Below are positions 34,511 through 44,391 of a stretch of DNA of 60,000 nucleotides, one piece after another; the first letter of the stretch is position 1; each line of letters opens with the position of its first letter. Position numbers and translations under genes: made by a program. The stretch lies in assembly GCA_029204225.1 (NCBI GenBank), contig CM055101.1, forward strand, positions 38,609,374-38,669,373, given 5' to 3'. The notes beneath the pieces were generated by a model. That model had not been told where the DNA came from. It made no database searches and saw only the letters and a program-made list of their open reading frames with translations. Source of the stretch: Diphasiastrum complanatum (Eukaryota; Streptophyta; Lycopodiopsida; Lycopodiales; Lycopodiaceae).

Positions 34511-35470
34511 TGTTCGCGAACTCGAACATCTGGAGACACGAAACACGAAAAGCTTTGCAAACACAAAAGTCAACGAAGATGAAGACGAACGGTTCGCGAA
34601 CACGAAGAATCCACAAACGAGATTCCTTTGCGGTCCAGCAAGAGAGAAAGGCAGACGAGGTAAGCAAAACCAACAATGGAAACGAAACCCCTTCTGTCCT
34701 CGCGCTCCAAGGAGTACCACCAGAGATCATGCAAGTACCCAGAAGTACAAAGATCTGACCTGATGGCATGACGTCAGCATATACTTCCTAGGTCGTGGCT
34801 AATTGCCACTCTTGTAATTTCCCGATTAGTTGTAGATGTTTAATCACTCTAATCTTATGTTTACAAGAGAGACCATACTTACTGGATAGTACTTGACATA
34901 TATCAGAACAGGATATACATAGTGTACTAAAACAGAAACAAAAAACAAAATTTGTTGCTAGTAAGCAATCAAGACGAACACAGACATAAGGTTCGCCTGC
35001 GTGCGAGAACATAATTCTGTCTAGGATCAGAAGATCCAATTGTCCGCTAGTGAAGCGAGATTACTACTCATGAGAGAGTCGTGCTTCTCTCATGCCAAAG
35101 CACTGCGTGAATCCCAATGCAGTGCTCCCTGAAGAAATTAGAGAAAATCAATATAGATTATTTTTTTGGTTGTGTCTGATCTTGGATGTCGAATGCTTAT
35201 GCCGTTTTATTTTTTGTATGTCTGAGTTTTCTTGTCCCTTTAGAATTCCGCACCTTGGTTGAAATGAAGTCGAATGCTATATTAATTTTATGAACATAGA
35301 TCAGTAGTAACTGACTACTCTCTAGAGGATTGTAGGGGTGTTTTCGTTGGTAGTGCCCAGCGAACGCATCTGAACTCCATCCGAATCTCAAAAGAGAGTC
35401 GTGAATGCTTTGTGAATTTTCTTCTAACGATTCTCATCAGTCGTATCAGAGCAACGCACGACTCCCAACA
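34511..35470 (+). repeat. Copia 3' LTR
   Basis: 960 bp matching the 5' LTR from TGTTCGCGAACTCGAA to ACTCCCAACA. It contains segments missing from the 5' copy (TGTCCTCGCGCTCCAAGGAG near 34697; CTTACTGGATAGTACTTGAC near 34877) and keeps a perfect TGACGTCA. Confidence 0.9.
34769..34776. promoter_or_regulatory. TGACGTCA palindrome (bZIP/as-1-like site) in 3' LTR
   Basis: Perfect 8-bp C-box/CRE-type palindrome, the core bound by plant TGA-class bZIP factors. Its 5' LTR counterpart differs by one transition. LTR U3 regions often carry stress-responsive sites; function here is inferred. Confidence 0.4.
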
Positions 35471-36718
35471 GATTGACTAATCTGTAGCAACCCTCAAGGC
35501 AACTCCCAGTGGCTATTTCATACCCGAATCATGCAGGGAACATTCTATTACCATGCACACCCGTTGGGTAGTAGGATTGATCCTTGGATTGTGCTCACTT
35601 CTGTAGCACCACTACTCCACAGGCTCACAATGGTACTGGGATGGTGAGTGCGCCCTCTACCTGACACCCCAGAGCCGCTATAGTTCCACGAGTAGTCTGG
35701 CTGACAGAGGTGGATTAAATTCCTGAGGATCCTTCTCTTTTTGCAAAATCGTTGAACCATATCAAGTGCATCGGACCTCCACAGGAATTCACCAGGTCAA
35801 CCGTGAGTACACGTTATAGTTCGATGCCTCTACCATTCGCGAACCTGCAGGAGCCGCGTGAAGGATGGGCACAATACCCACTCATGACTGGAATGTTTTC
35901 TTGACGGCATACCGAGCCCCTCAGTTTCATACGGTATATATCTCTTTGTTATCAATTTAGCATTACAAAAATGTGGAATGACACTTGTTTAGGATCCTAA
36001 GCTTGCACTTTTGACATGGAATGATTGTAGTTTAATAAGCATGGCTTCTAAAGTGTGATGTAGTAGGGTAGGGAAAGAAAACTAGGAAGTAAGCATGAGT
36101 CAAACACTCGAAACTCTCGTGTTAATGCAATATCTCCCGTAATTCATATTTTTGAATGCGTTGCATCATGTTCCTGCTACTATTAATTAGTCGTACTTGA
36201 GTCAACATGCTCGACCTCTTTGAAATAGAAGAGCGGGTTGTCACCATATGTGGTTGAAATACACCACCTAGGTTAGGGGTCATTATAGTCACCTCCAACG
36301 TTGGAACTGCCTAGCGAAATATCCAGGCCTGACGCTTGGCAAAATACCACCGCCTACCAAACAAGGCGGCGTATAATTGGCACCCTCACACTGCACAGAA
36401 CTAATCATGAGATATTGTAGTGTAACCATTTGATAATTGTCTGCTTATTTCACCATGTTCGGTTGAATACTCTAGTGACGCATTCCAAGTAAATAATTGA
36501 TGACGACTTCATTTCATTTGACCCATGATTGCTAACTGAATACCCATGCAGAGATCTCTATAGTATTTGTAAGTAATCACATTCATGTGACCTCTAGCAG
36601 TGAACCTCGACCATGGTGAAGTACCAACGATACCAGCATGAGCAACACCACCCGAAATCGTACTCTGAGTCATACACATGACCCTATCTTGACAGTAGTA
36701 GATGCCTAGGATGGAGGA
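35471..36718. other. Unassigned spacer between copia and gypsy elements
   Basis: Higher GC near 35480-35930 with protein-like but interrupted frames; the rest is AT-rich. It is not similar to 45.5-46.9 kb, the corresponding position before the second terminal repeat. No known family recognised. Confidence 0.35.
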
Positions 36719-37393
36719 TGCACCGAACTACTCCCTCCCTCGTGGGGGGTTGGACCCTTGTACGTGATGGATGAGAATCAGTTCCACCCTACACTAGGGG
36801 ATGTTTGTCAATTAATCCGAGAGAGAGCTACCCACTATTACTTCTATACCCCGGTGCTCCACCCTCACTTACAGACAGGAGATACTATATTTAGAATACA
36901 ACATTGCGGGGGCTATAGTCACTTTGCAACCTATGAGTTCATTATTGATGGGTTCTGGCATCTGACTTAAGCCGTTTCTACCAATTACACGAGGCCCATC
37001 CAGCCTTTCATACCATTCTGGTCGCCAGTGCAGTCACCCGGACCAGTTGGCAGTACTAACAGACCCCCAGAATTAGATCCACCAGAAACAGAGAGAGATG
37101 AGATCAGTAGTGATGACCCCTCTGTGGACTTTTATATAGAGGGATGGACGATCTAGAGGATGAGACATCTAAGTATCAAGACCAATAGAACTGAGATTGC
37201 GAGTACACCTCCCTGCAGCTGTGTCTCTGGGGGCCCGGAAAACCCCCATTGGCTAGGGAGCACGGGGTGGTTGGGATGGCCCCCGGTATTGGAAGTGGCA
37301 TTCCCCAATCACTCACGGAAGGGCAGTGTGGGCCGTTCCCCTATAGGGTTTCCTGGCGAGACCAATCCCCCGTCGGGAATTTTTCCCCTATCA
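36719..37393 (+). repeat. 5' terminal repeat (LTR) of the Tat-like element
   Basis: 675 bp from TGCACCGAACTAC to CCCCTATCA, matched by 46908-47581 with roughly one difference per 12-15 bases by eye. TG...CA ends and a primer site immediately after support an LTR. It contains a TATA-like TTTATATAGAG near 37130. It may be only the 3' part of a longer LTR. A mostly open reading frame runs through it (see 36758-37155). Confidence 0.75.
36758..37155 (+). pseudogene. Open reading frame inside the LTR, present in both copies
   Basis: The frame reads GDVCQLIRERATHYYFYTP, IQHCGGYSHFATYEFIIDGF, then a Pro-rich part and an acidic tail (PPETERDEISSDDPS), ending at a TAG shared by both LTRs. In this copy a TAA interrupts at 36968-36970, where the other LTR has TAT; the other copy has its own stops where this one has sense codons. 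The insertion-time ancestor may therefore have been open for about 130 codons. Function unknown; chance openness is possible. Confidence 0.35.
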
Positions 37394-37413
37394 TTGGTGC
37401 GTCTGCCGGGAGG
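37394..37413 (+). promoter_or_regulatory. Putative primer-binding site TTGGTGCGTCTGCCGGGAGG
   Basis: Directly abuts the LTR end. It resembles the TTGGCGCCGT(C)TGCCGGG sites of Athila/Tat-type elements with one substitution and a one-base deletion. The exact tRNA is not determined. Confidence 0.6.
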
Positions 37414-38100
37414 TCTTTGAAGGTAGTCATCCATAATATTGACTACATTACTTGTTGACCCATTAATGAGAGCTTGCTCATTTTCCTAATGTTGACGAAG
37501 TTGATTAGTTAGCATCGCATTTCATCTGAGACCACCATTGTTGAGCATCATCTATCCCGCCAGACGCCTATCATTAGCGTGTCTGCTGAGAGTTAGACCG
37601 TTATCAGAGGCTGTTGATTGATGAGCCAAGTATAAGTGATTGTGTAGTCCCACCTGCCAGATGCCTAGTGTATGATGGGAGTCATGGCAACACCAACGAT
37701 TGAGTTGGAAGACCGGGCCCTAATGTCGAGATCATCATCTGAGACCCCAACCACTTTAGCATCCCAGAAGAATGGAATCTAGTACGAGCCTCATGAAGAC
37801 CATGCAAGGGAACAAAGGATTTAGGATTGGACAGACTAGTGGCCAAGTGGAACTAGTTCGGACAGACATAGCATAAGGCTGGATGGCTTATGGAATGACT
37901 TGGGAGGGTCATGGGACCCACGTACCACACCAATTGATGACTATTTGTTGGAAGACAAGGTACCCCCCTAAATAAGACAAGATAGGGTTACCACGGAAAA
38001 CTAGAGCAAAGGGAACACCCCCCAGAGAGACACCAGAACCTAGGAAAAGATGACTAGGAGTTAGGAGAAGCAGTCAGGGGGCCCAATCCCCACTACTTGG
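37414..38100 (+). other. Untranslated leader of the Tat-like element
   Basis: Between primer site and gag; no coding similarity. Confidence 0.5.
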
Positions 38101-38700
38101 AGAATTCAATGGCGAGCCAAGCCAAACTATGATGAATCCTAATGACCTACTAGAAAACATTGCAAAGATACCAAAACTTGAGCCGGTAGAAGAAATCAAT
38201 GCACCATTAGACGATATCGCACCCACTGTAGCAGGAATGGCAAGACGTCCCCAACCAATAGTAGTACCCCTTGACCATGGGGGCACTGCCCAAATTAAGC
38301 GGATCTACACCAAAATTCCATGGGACTCCCTCTGAGAGTGCTGAGAAACACATAGATGCCTTTTGGACAACATACTTCATAAGCCACATCATAGACCCAC
38401 ATCATGAGATGATGTTTTTCGCAACTACGTTAATCGGAGCCGCCAGACGATGGTATCATAGTTTGCAACGAGGGACGATCCACACCATTGATGAATTCCA
38501 TAGACTCTTCCTGATCGAGTATGCCCCCCACCGTACAACCGATGACTTACTGTTCACCCTAACCTCCCTGCAGCAAGGAGGAAATGAGAGTATTAGGCAA
38601 TATTAGCGCCGATTGACAGAATTGGCCCGACAAGTGGAACCCATTGTACAACTACCATCTCTGTTACTATTGATCTTTTTTCTGCGAGGCTAAAAAATGA
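38100..38700 (+). pseudogene. Gag capsid region of the Tat-like element
   Basis: The upstream part (LLENIAKIPKLEPVEE) is in one frame; after a shift, 38271-38606 carries HIDAFWTTYFISHIID, the gag signature LIGAARRWYHSL, then TIDEFHRLFLIEYA and LTSLQQGGNESIRQY. A TAG at 38604-38606 is followed in frame by RRLTELARQVEPIV. One frameshift and at least two stops. Confidence 0.75.
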
Positions 38701-38997
38701 CATACAGATGGTTGTACGTTAGAGTAATTTCTAGACATTAGCTGAGGCAGTAGGTGATTGTGGTAGAAGATGCGCAGTTTGCAGTTGCCCATGCATCCCA
38801 CTTATCACACACAATGAACAGTTTAAATTTGAGACACGAGACGTGGCAAGGGGGACCGATCACAACTATAGGAACCACAGATGTAGTGAATCCTCAGCCC
38901 ATACAGGCTATTTAACCACACCCAGGCAGGATGACGCAGACACAAGATGTTAGACGACATGATCATGGAGTTCTAGAGACAATACCAGAGCGAGGGT

Positions 38998-39318
38998 ATG
39001 AGAGTGCCGGTTCCAATACAGAATTGGGCGAAGGGGTACATGGACGTGATGAGTGAGAACATCCACACATTAGCAGTTGATGTGAATTTTTTGAAACGAC
39101 AACAAAATATGATAGGTCAGAGACACCCTATAGATGGCCCTAACCCATTAGTGTGCCGCCATTGTGAAGGAAATCACCTTAATCGAAATTGCCCAAACTT
39201 GATTTGTGGGTATTGCAAGAAGACAGGGCATTTGGAGGATAGATGTTGGACCCATAGAGAGGCTCTAAATACAGGTGATAGAATGCCAGGCCTCGTGAGC
39301 CATAGACTCCAGACATAG
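38998..39318 (+). CDS. Nucleocapsid segment with two CCHC zinc knuckles
   Basis: Open for 106 codons. It contains CRHCEGNHLNRNC and CGYCKKTGHLEDRC, both perfect CX2CX4HX4C, separated by four residues. These bind the packaged RNA in Gag. In an active element this would be fused to the capsid region upstream; the stop at 39316-39318 separates it from the protease. Confidence 0.8.
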   Translation: MRVPVPIQNWAKGYMDVMSENIHTLAVDVNFLKRQQNMIGQRHPIDGPNPLVCRHCEGNHLNRNCPNLICGYCKKTGHLEDRCWTHREALNTGDRMPGLVSHRLQT

Positions 39319-39860
39319 TTGGACCATCGAGGGGCCCTCAATTTCTACAACATGGGCCCAAAATTGATCCACGGAACAATGGGAAAGCACGCTTAGAAGA
39401 TGATCGAGCACCCGTAAATTTCATCGAGTTAGAAACAATGGAATAGAGCACACTGAGGAAGGAAGTCTTAGCAGTGACGAGAAGTAACCCCCAAAGAGAG
39501 GCCCCCAAAACTACACCCATAGACAAACCAACAGCCATTGACCAAGGGTTGATCAAGTCAAGGATAGAAGCTACAGCACCTAGGGGACGGGAGGAGCTGA
39601 ACACCTTAGAAGGGAGACGACACCCCAGATCCTTAGGACTGAGGAAGACTAGGAAAGGAAAAATTGGAATGGGGGAAAAGAGAACAAGGGATACAACACG
39701 CAAAATTTGTAGAAATCTTGATGTGAGCTTGAGAACAGGAAAAATCGATCTGACACAGGCATTGGAGGATATGAAGCTAGAAATAGGATTGTGGCAATTG
39801 GTCCAATTGTCACCCACCATTAAACGCACCATCTGATGCATGATCAAACCTAGGCCATTG
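39319..39860 (+). pseudogene. Basic linker between nucleocapsid and protease
   Basis: Frame 39474-39836 (120 codons) is rich in Arg/Lys/Glu (RGREELNTLEGRRHPRS, RKTRKGKIGMGEKRTRD) and ends in an amphipathic stretch. No domain recognised. It occupies the gag-protease junction, so it is probably the linker of the polyprotein. A longer minus-strand frame (40126-39338) lies over the same region and is rejected as antisense. Confidence 0.45.
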
Positions 39861-39869
39861 GAACCCCCT

Positions 39870-40328
39870 ACAGTCGGACACATCGAAGCATGAATCCTAG
39901 ACCGGTATTGTCCTAAGGTAGATGTACTAATTGATGGCCTAGTGGTGAAGGGAGCCATAGTCGATGCAGGATCTGCCGTAAACATTATTAGTCTAGAGCT
40001 TGCCAACAGATTGGGATTCACAATAGAACCAGCCACATTGACTGCCCTCAAACTGGCCAACAATTTAGTGATAAAACCAGAAGGAGAGCTTAAGAGTGTA
40101 CCAATCACTGTAGCCGACAAAACCATCCAAGTAGATTTCTACATGATGCGAATGTATGCCAGAAATCAGGGGTATTCTATGTTGTTAGACCGACCATGGC
40201 TCAGATTGAGTAATTGTATCGTAGACATCCCAGTAGGAGTGCTCATCTTTGAACAGGGCCGTGAGCGCGTTGCAGTAGATGGCTACCTGGAAGCCCCCCA
40301 GTCAGAAAGAGCCCCTATACCCGAATAA
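39870..40328 (+). pseudogene. Aspartic protease of the Tat-like element
   Basis: From 39942 the frame reads VKGAIVDAGSAVNIISLELA, with D-A-G in the active-site position (D-S/T-G usual; D-x-GS-VNI is the plant gypsy pattern), then YSMLLDRPWLRLSNCIVD, the C-terminal motif (Asp in place of Gly in LGRPWL). The domain looks complete; a stop at 40326-40328 separates it from RT. Confidence 0.75.
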
Positions 40329-40448
40329 AAATGGGAAGAGATATCAAGCAGTGAGGAGGATTCCAAGTCTAGCACTAGTGACGATGAGCCCGATGGAAGA
40401 CAAGTACTAGGCGTAAAATGGAACTCCTCGGAAGAGTGACCTCCCAAG

Positions 40449-41320
40449 GTGAGGGATGCGGACATCTGCCTAAATAACCTAGGAAGCCCAGAAGACCCAA
40501 AAGACATCAAAGTAGGGGCCACGTTGACCAAAGACAACAGAGATAAATACGAACGGTTGTGCAAGAAGTATCAACACATCTTCGCTTGGGACTATGGGGA
40601 TCTGAGTGGCATCCCCCCGGATTTAGGAAAACACAACATACCATTGAAGGAAGGGGCCAAGCTAGTACGCCAGAAACAACAACGGTTACCCTACCACTTG
40701 AAGGAAGGGGTCTATAAAGAGTTAGAACGACTTAGGCAGGCAGGGCTAATATTTCCTGTTGAAAACACCGAGTGGTGTTCTCCGATTGTACCACGAACAA
40801 AGAAGAACTCCACACGTATCCAAGTATGTGTAGACTACAAACGATTGAACAAACAAACTAGGAAGGACTACTATCCACGACCATTTATAGACCAAGTCCT
40901 AGAAGAGATGGTAGAGAGGGTTGTATTCACTCATGGATTGCTTCGCCGGCTATAACCAGATAGCCATAGCAGAGGAAGATAAACTAAAAACCACCTTCGG
41001 AGTCTTTGCATACCACGTCATGCCATTTGGGCTTACCAATGCGGCGGGATCCTACCTTAGACAAGAACCTCAAAATCTTCATAAATGACCTCTGTGGGGC
41101 ATCTATAATCACTGATCACCTCGCAATACTCAAAAAATGCTTCCAAAAGTGCACAGCCACCTGTATCGCCTTGAACACCAACAAATGTTTGTTTGGGGTA
41201 CCATATGGAGTGTTGTTAGGCCATGTGATCAGTAAATATGGCATGGCCACTGATCCCAAAAAGATCGCCATGATATTAGCTATGATGGCCCCCACCACTG
41301 TGAGTCAACCTTAAACCTTC
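40449..41320 (+). pseudogene. Reverse transcriptase of the Tat-like element
   Basis: 40449-40955: YQHIFAWDYGDLSGIPPDL, LERLRQAGLIFPVE, QVCVDYKRLNKQTRKDYYPR. A frameshift near 40915 leads to DCFAGYNQIAIAEEDKLKTT and FGVFAYHVMPFGLTNAA. About 50 nt appear missing before the catalytic loop, which reads IFINDLCGAS (41075-41104) where the family has F/Y-x-DD: the first Asp is Asn (AAT 41084-41086). The end is LLGHVISKYGMATDPKKI. Not functional. Confidence 0.8.
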
Positions 41321-41350
41321 TTAGGTTCAACTGGTTATTACAAAAGATAC

Positions 41351-42004
41351 ATGATGGCCTATGCCTCCCACACATGCCCCATGACGGACTTATTGGAAAA
41401 TGAAACCAAGTGGTCATGGGACGAAGAGTGTGAGAAGTCCTTCCAAGGATTAAAAATGGCCCTAGCTAATGCCTCAGTTCTGAAACCACCGATGTATAAT
41501 AGGAAATTCTACGTATTTACTAGTACCACCGATACATGCATCAACTGTTGCTTAGCTCAAATCTGGGATAAGATTTACCACCCTATTATCTTCATAGGAA
41601 GGAAATTGAACAAAGTAGAGCTTAACTACTCAAAGGCTGAGAAGATATGTTTAGGCATAGCCTACGCCGCCGCAAAACTTAGACATTACCTATTACACCG
41701 AAAAGTGACTTTCTTTACCAAAAGCATGGCAGTAACTCTAATGATGAACAAACTAGAACTACCCGAATGACTGATGAAGTGGATCATATCTCTTCAAGAG
41801 TTTGACCATACCCTCCAGAGCAACCCACCTAGGCTACAAGGACTTATTGACTACATCTGTGAGCTAGGAGGGGTGACCAACACTGATACCGAGTGGGAAA
41901 CAGATCACTTGAAAGAACTATTGAAGGTAGACGTTGCACAGATCCCCATTTGGTATGCAGCATTAGCAACTTACTTATTGACATTAGATACCCCGAGGGC
42001 ATGA
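41351..42004 (+). pseudogene. Native RNase H and tether of the Tat-like element
   Basis: Open to 41770 (139 codons): MTDLLENETKWSWDEECEKS, FYVFTSTTDTCINCCLAQ (Ser-Thr-Thr-Asp at the catalytic Asp position), GRKLNKVELNYSKAEKICLG (Glu position) and LRHYLLHRKVTFFTKSMA, where Asp is expected near the end. TGA at 41768-41770, then MKWIISLQEFDHTLQSNPP continues to 42004. The substitutions agree with the reported degeneration of the native RNase H in elements that gained a second one. Confidence 0.7.
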
Positions 42005-42081
42005 CCACCCAGGAAAAACGAAAGTTACGACTGTAGACCTTAAAGTTCGCACTCATAGGAGGGATCTTATATAGACGAGGG

Positions 42082-43195
42082 GTGGAAGGAATATATCGAT
42101 GTTGTATAACCCCCGAGGAAGCTAAATTTGTCCTAGAGGAGTGCCACGATTCCGCTTGCGGTGGCCATTTTGCCGGTCAACTCACAGGGCAAAAGGTTCT
42201 AAGGGCTGGATATTGGTGGCCCACACTATTCCAAGACGCTCATGCCCACGTGAAAAACTGCGATACGTGCCAATGGGTAGATATATCAGAAAATATGGTA
42301 CGCTCATTAATTCCTATATAGGCATGCCTTCCATTCGAAAAGTGGGGCATCGATTTCGTAGGACCAGTACACCTGACTTCCTCTAGTAGGAAACACTACA
42401 TCATAGTAGCCACCGACTATTTTACTAAATGGGCCGAAGCACGAGCAGTAGCAAAGGATAACTCAAAAGAAAAGACCTGGTTCTTACTCGAACAAGTGAT
42501 AGGACAATTTGGTACTCCCCGGGAGATCGTATCTGATAGAGTGACTCACTTCTTGAACAAAATAGTCAAGGCCCTAACTGATCAGCTAATGGTCAGACAT
42601 CGCAAAAGCACCCCCTACCACCCACAGGCCAATGGTCAAGCAGAAAGCACGAACAAGCAGTTAGTGAGTATCCTAAGAAAGACAGTGTCAGAAAGCCAAC
42701 AAGATTGGGATAAGAAACTGTACTCTGCCTTATGGGCATACAATACCACATACAAAGCTAGCATCAATCAGACTCCATTTTTTTTGGTGTATGGGCAGGA
42801 ATGTGTTCTGCCTATTGAGGTGGAATTGGCATCCCTACGATTTGCCATGAAACACGACCTAGGAGGGAAAGAATCCATCCAACAACAACTGAACACTTTG
42901 CAAGATCTAGACGAACACAAGATAACTGCATTGAACCTCCAGGAGGCTCACAAAGGACGAATGAAATAAGTCCATGATCGAAACTTGTGAGACTACCACT
43001 TCGCCGAAGGTCAGTTAGTACTATTTTATGATGCAAGGCATGAGCTAATGCCTCAGAAGTTGGGTCCCAGATGGAATGGCCCTTACGTGATCCAAAAGTT
43101 GTACGAGAATAACACCGCAAAATTAGCTGAGTTGAACGGCGAGATGTTTAAACACCGAGTCAATATCAACATGATCAAAACCTACCAAAGTTAGC
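42082..43195 (+). pseudogene. Integrase of the Tat-like element
   Basis: Zinc-binding domain: HDSACGGHFAGQLTGQKVL then CDTCQ (H-H-C-C complete). A stop at 42319-42321, then the core: WGIDFVGPVHLTSS (first Asp), SDRVTHFLNKIVK (second Asp), ANGQAESTNKQLV (Glu). The D,D-E triad is intact. The C-terminal side reads YSALWAYNTTYKAS, then after stops at 42967 and 42990 LGPRWNGPYVI and VNINMIKTYQ before TAG at about 43195. No chromodomain. Three stops in all. Confidence 0.85.
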
Positions 43196-43328
43196 AGGTG
43201 TAGAAACTGTACAGTGTATAATACACTCCCCACTTCTCTCTCTCATTTTTCAGGTGGTGACCAACTAAATCGACATTGTTCTTGTATATAATTTTGGAAA
43301 GACAACAAATCCACCTGGAGAAAAAAAT

Positions 43329-43817
43329 ATGGAGATTACTCAAGAACGAGATACCTATACCCTGAGTATAGACGGAGCATGTCGGTATTCTCACAGAGAG
43401 GGCACCATAGGAGCCACATTACGTGATCCCAATGGAATCGAACTAGCAAGCCTAGGCATTCTGCTTGGGGCAGGATTCACCAATAATACTGCCGAATACA
43501 AAGCCCTCATGTCCGGCCTACACATGGCAATCAAGTTCGCACCTATCATACACACTCTAAGAATCGTGGACGATTCTCAGCTCCTAATCCGAAATATGAC
43601 CGGGATGTATCAGATCCGGGACCGCATTCTATGAGCTTACACCGCGTCCATCCAAGAACTCATAAAGAACTTTCCCCTGATAGAATGGATGCATGTTCCA
43701 AGAGATCAAAACTACTGCGCAGACAGCTTAGCAAATTTGGCTTATGATTACGATCATCATTGGCATTGTGATCCATGCCCAGTGGGCACACGGCATCAGA
43801 ACTATGGATGGTATTAA
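43329..43817 (+). pseudogene. Second RNase H-like domain (aRNH type), downstream of integrase
   Basis: ATG at 43329. Motifs match stand-alone and archaeal-type RNase HI rather than the native gypsy RNase H: YTLSIDGACRYSHREGTIGA (first Asp), FTNNTAEYKALMSGL (Glu), LRIVDDSQLLIRNMTG (Asp), then after an in-frame TGA (43632-43634) HVPRDQNYCADSLANLAY (last Asp). All four D-E-D-D residues are present. Total 163 codons with one stop. Tat elements carry such a domain, usually next to the native RNase H before integrase; here it has its own start ~130 bp after the integrase stop. Expected role: removing template RNA or the tRNA/polypurine primers. Confidence 0.82.
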
Positions 43818-44391
43818 GATCCCAAATCTGGTACGGCCTACGTTGGATCAAGAAGTTGATAAACCAAGTGAACCTGGAACATCCTGATTTGTTAATACAG
43901 TTGCGGCAGACAATGAGCTGCAGACTACTAGGGACCTGTTTTAGCCAATACCACCAAGATCTAATACAAGGATTAATGCATCTGGCAGATTGAGAAACTA
44001 TGACTACATGTATTCACAGGAAATGGACGCGTCAAATGAACCAAATGCAGAAGGGTCACAACCAGCTAGCAACCAACGTGCAGTGGACAACACAAGAAAT
44101 TGGCAAGATTCATGCTAGAAGAACGACAGCGTACAAACACAGAACAACGGGAGCTGCAAGAAGAACTCAGAAGACATAAAGACGCTACTATTTGAGCCAC
44201 CAATGATTTCAACAGTGCCCAGCGGGAACGAGATATATGGAAGCAGAAATACACCGAACTCAAGGACACGAGCGAGCAGAGGAAGATAAGATATGACGAA
44301 GAGTTCAAGGGACAAGAGAAGATCATTGCCAACTTAAAAATCAAATTGGCCGCTACGGAAACCACCACAACCATGATAGCCCGACAGTAGC
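43818..44391 (+). other. Degenerate segment between second RNase H and 3' ORF
   Basis: Interrupted frames with Glu/Arg/Gln-rich composition (for example around 44100-44330) that could be a former coiled coil. A longer open frame lies only on the opposite strand. No domain assigned. Confidence 0.35.

Larger units (their letters stand above)
29202..35470 (+). mobile_element. Ty1/copia LTR retrotransposon, nearly complete but inactive
   Basis: Two LTRs (29202-30116 and 34511-35470) flank an internal region in copia order: gag, zinc knuckle, protease, integrase, RT, RNase H. A primer site complementary to initiator-tRNA-Met type (TGGTATCAGAGC) follows the 5' LTR. The LTRs are clearly alike, with scattered substitutions and several indels of up to ~25 bp, so insertion is not very recent. 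The immediate flanks (CAAGA on the left, GATTG on the right) do not form a target duplication, which points to loss or rearrangement at an end. Every large domain carries at least one stop or frameshift. Confidence 0.92.

Noticed and set aside
39338-40126. 262-codon open frame on the minus strand, the longest single frame in the window
   Set aside because: It lies antisense to the linker and aspartic protease of the plus-strand gypsy element; its sequence shows no domain and mirrors the codon bias of the sense strand.
44066-44374. 102-codon hydrophobic minus-strand frame, possible membrane protein
   Set aside because: It is antisense to a degenerate Glu/Arg-rich region of the plus-strand element; antisense of charged coiled-coil codons gives Leu/Ser/Phe-rich hydrophobic artefacts.
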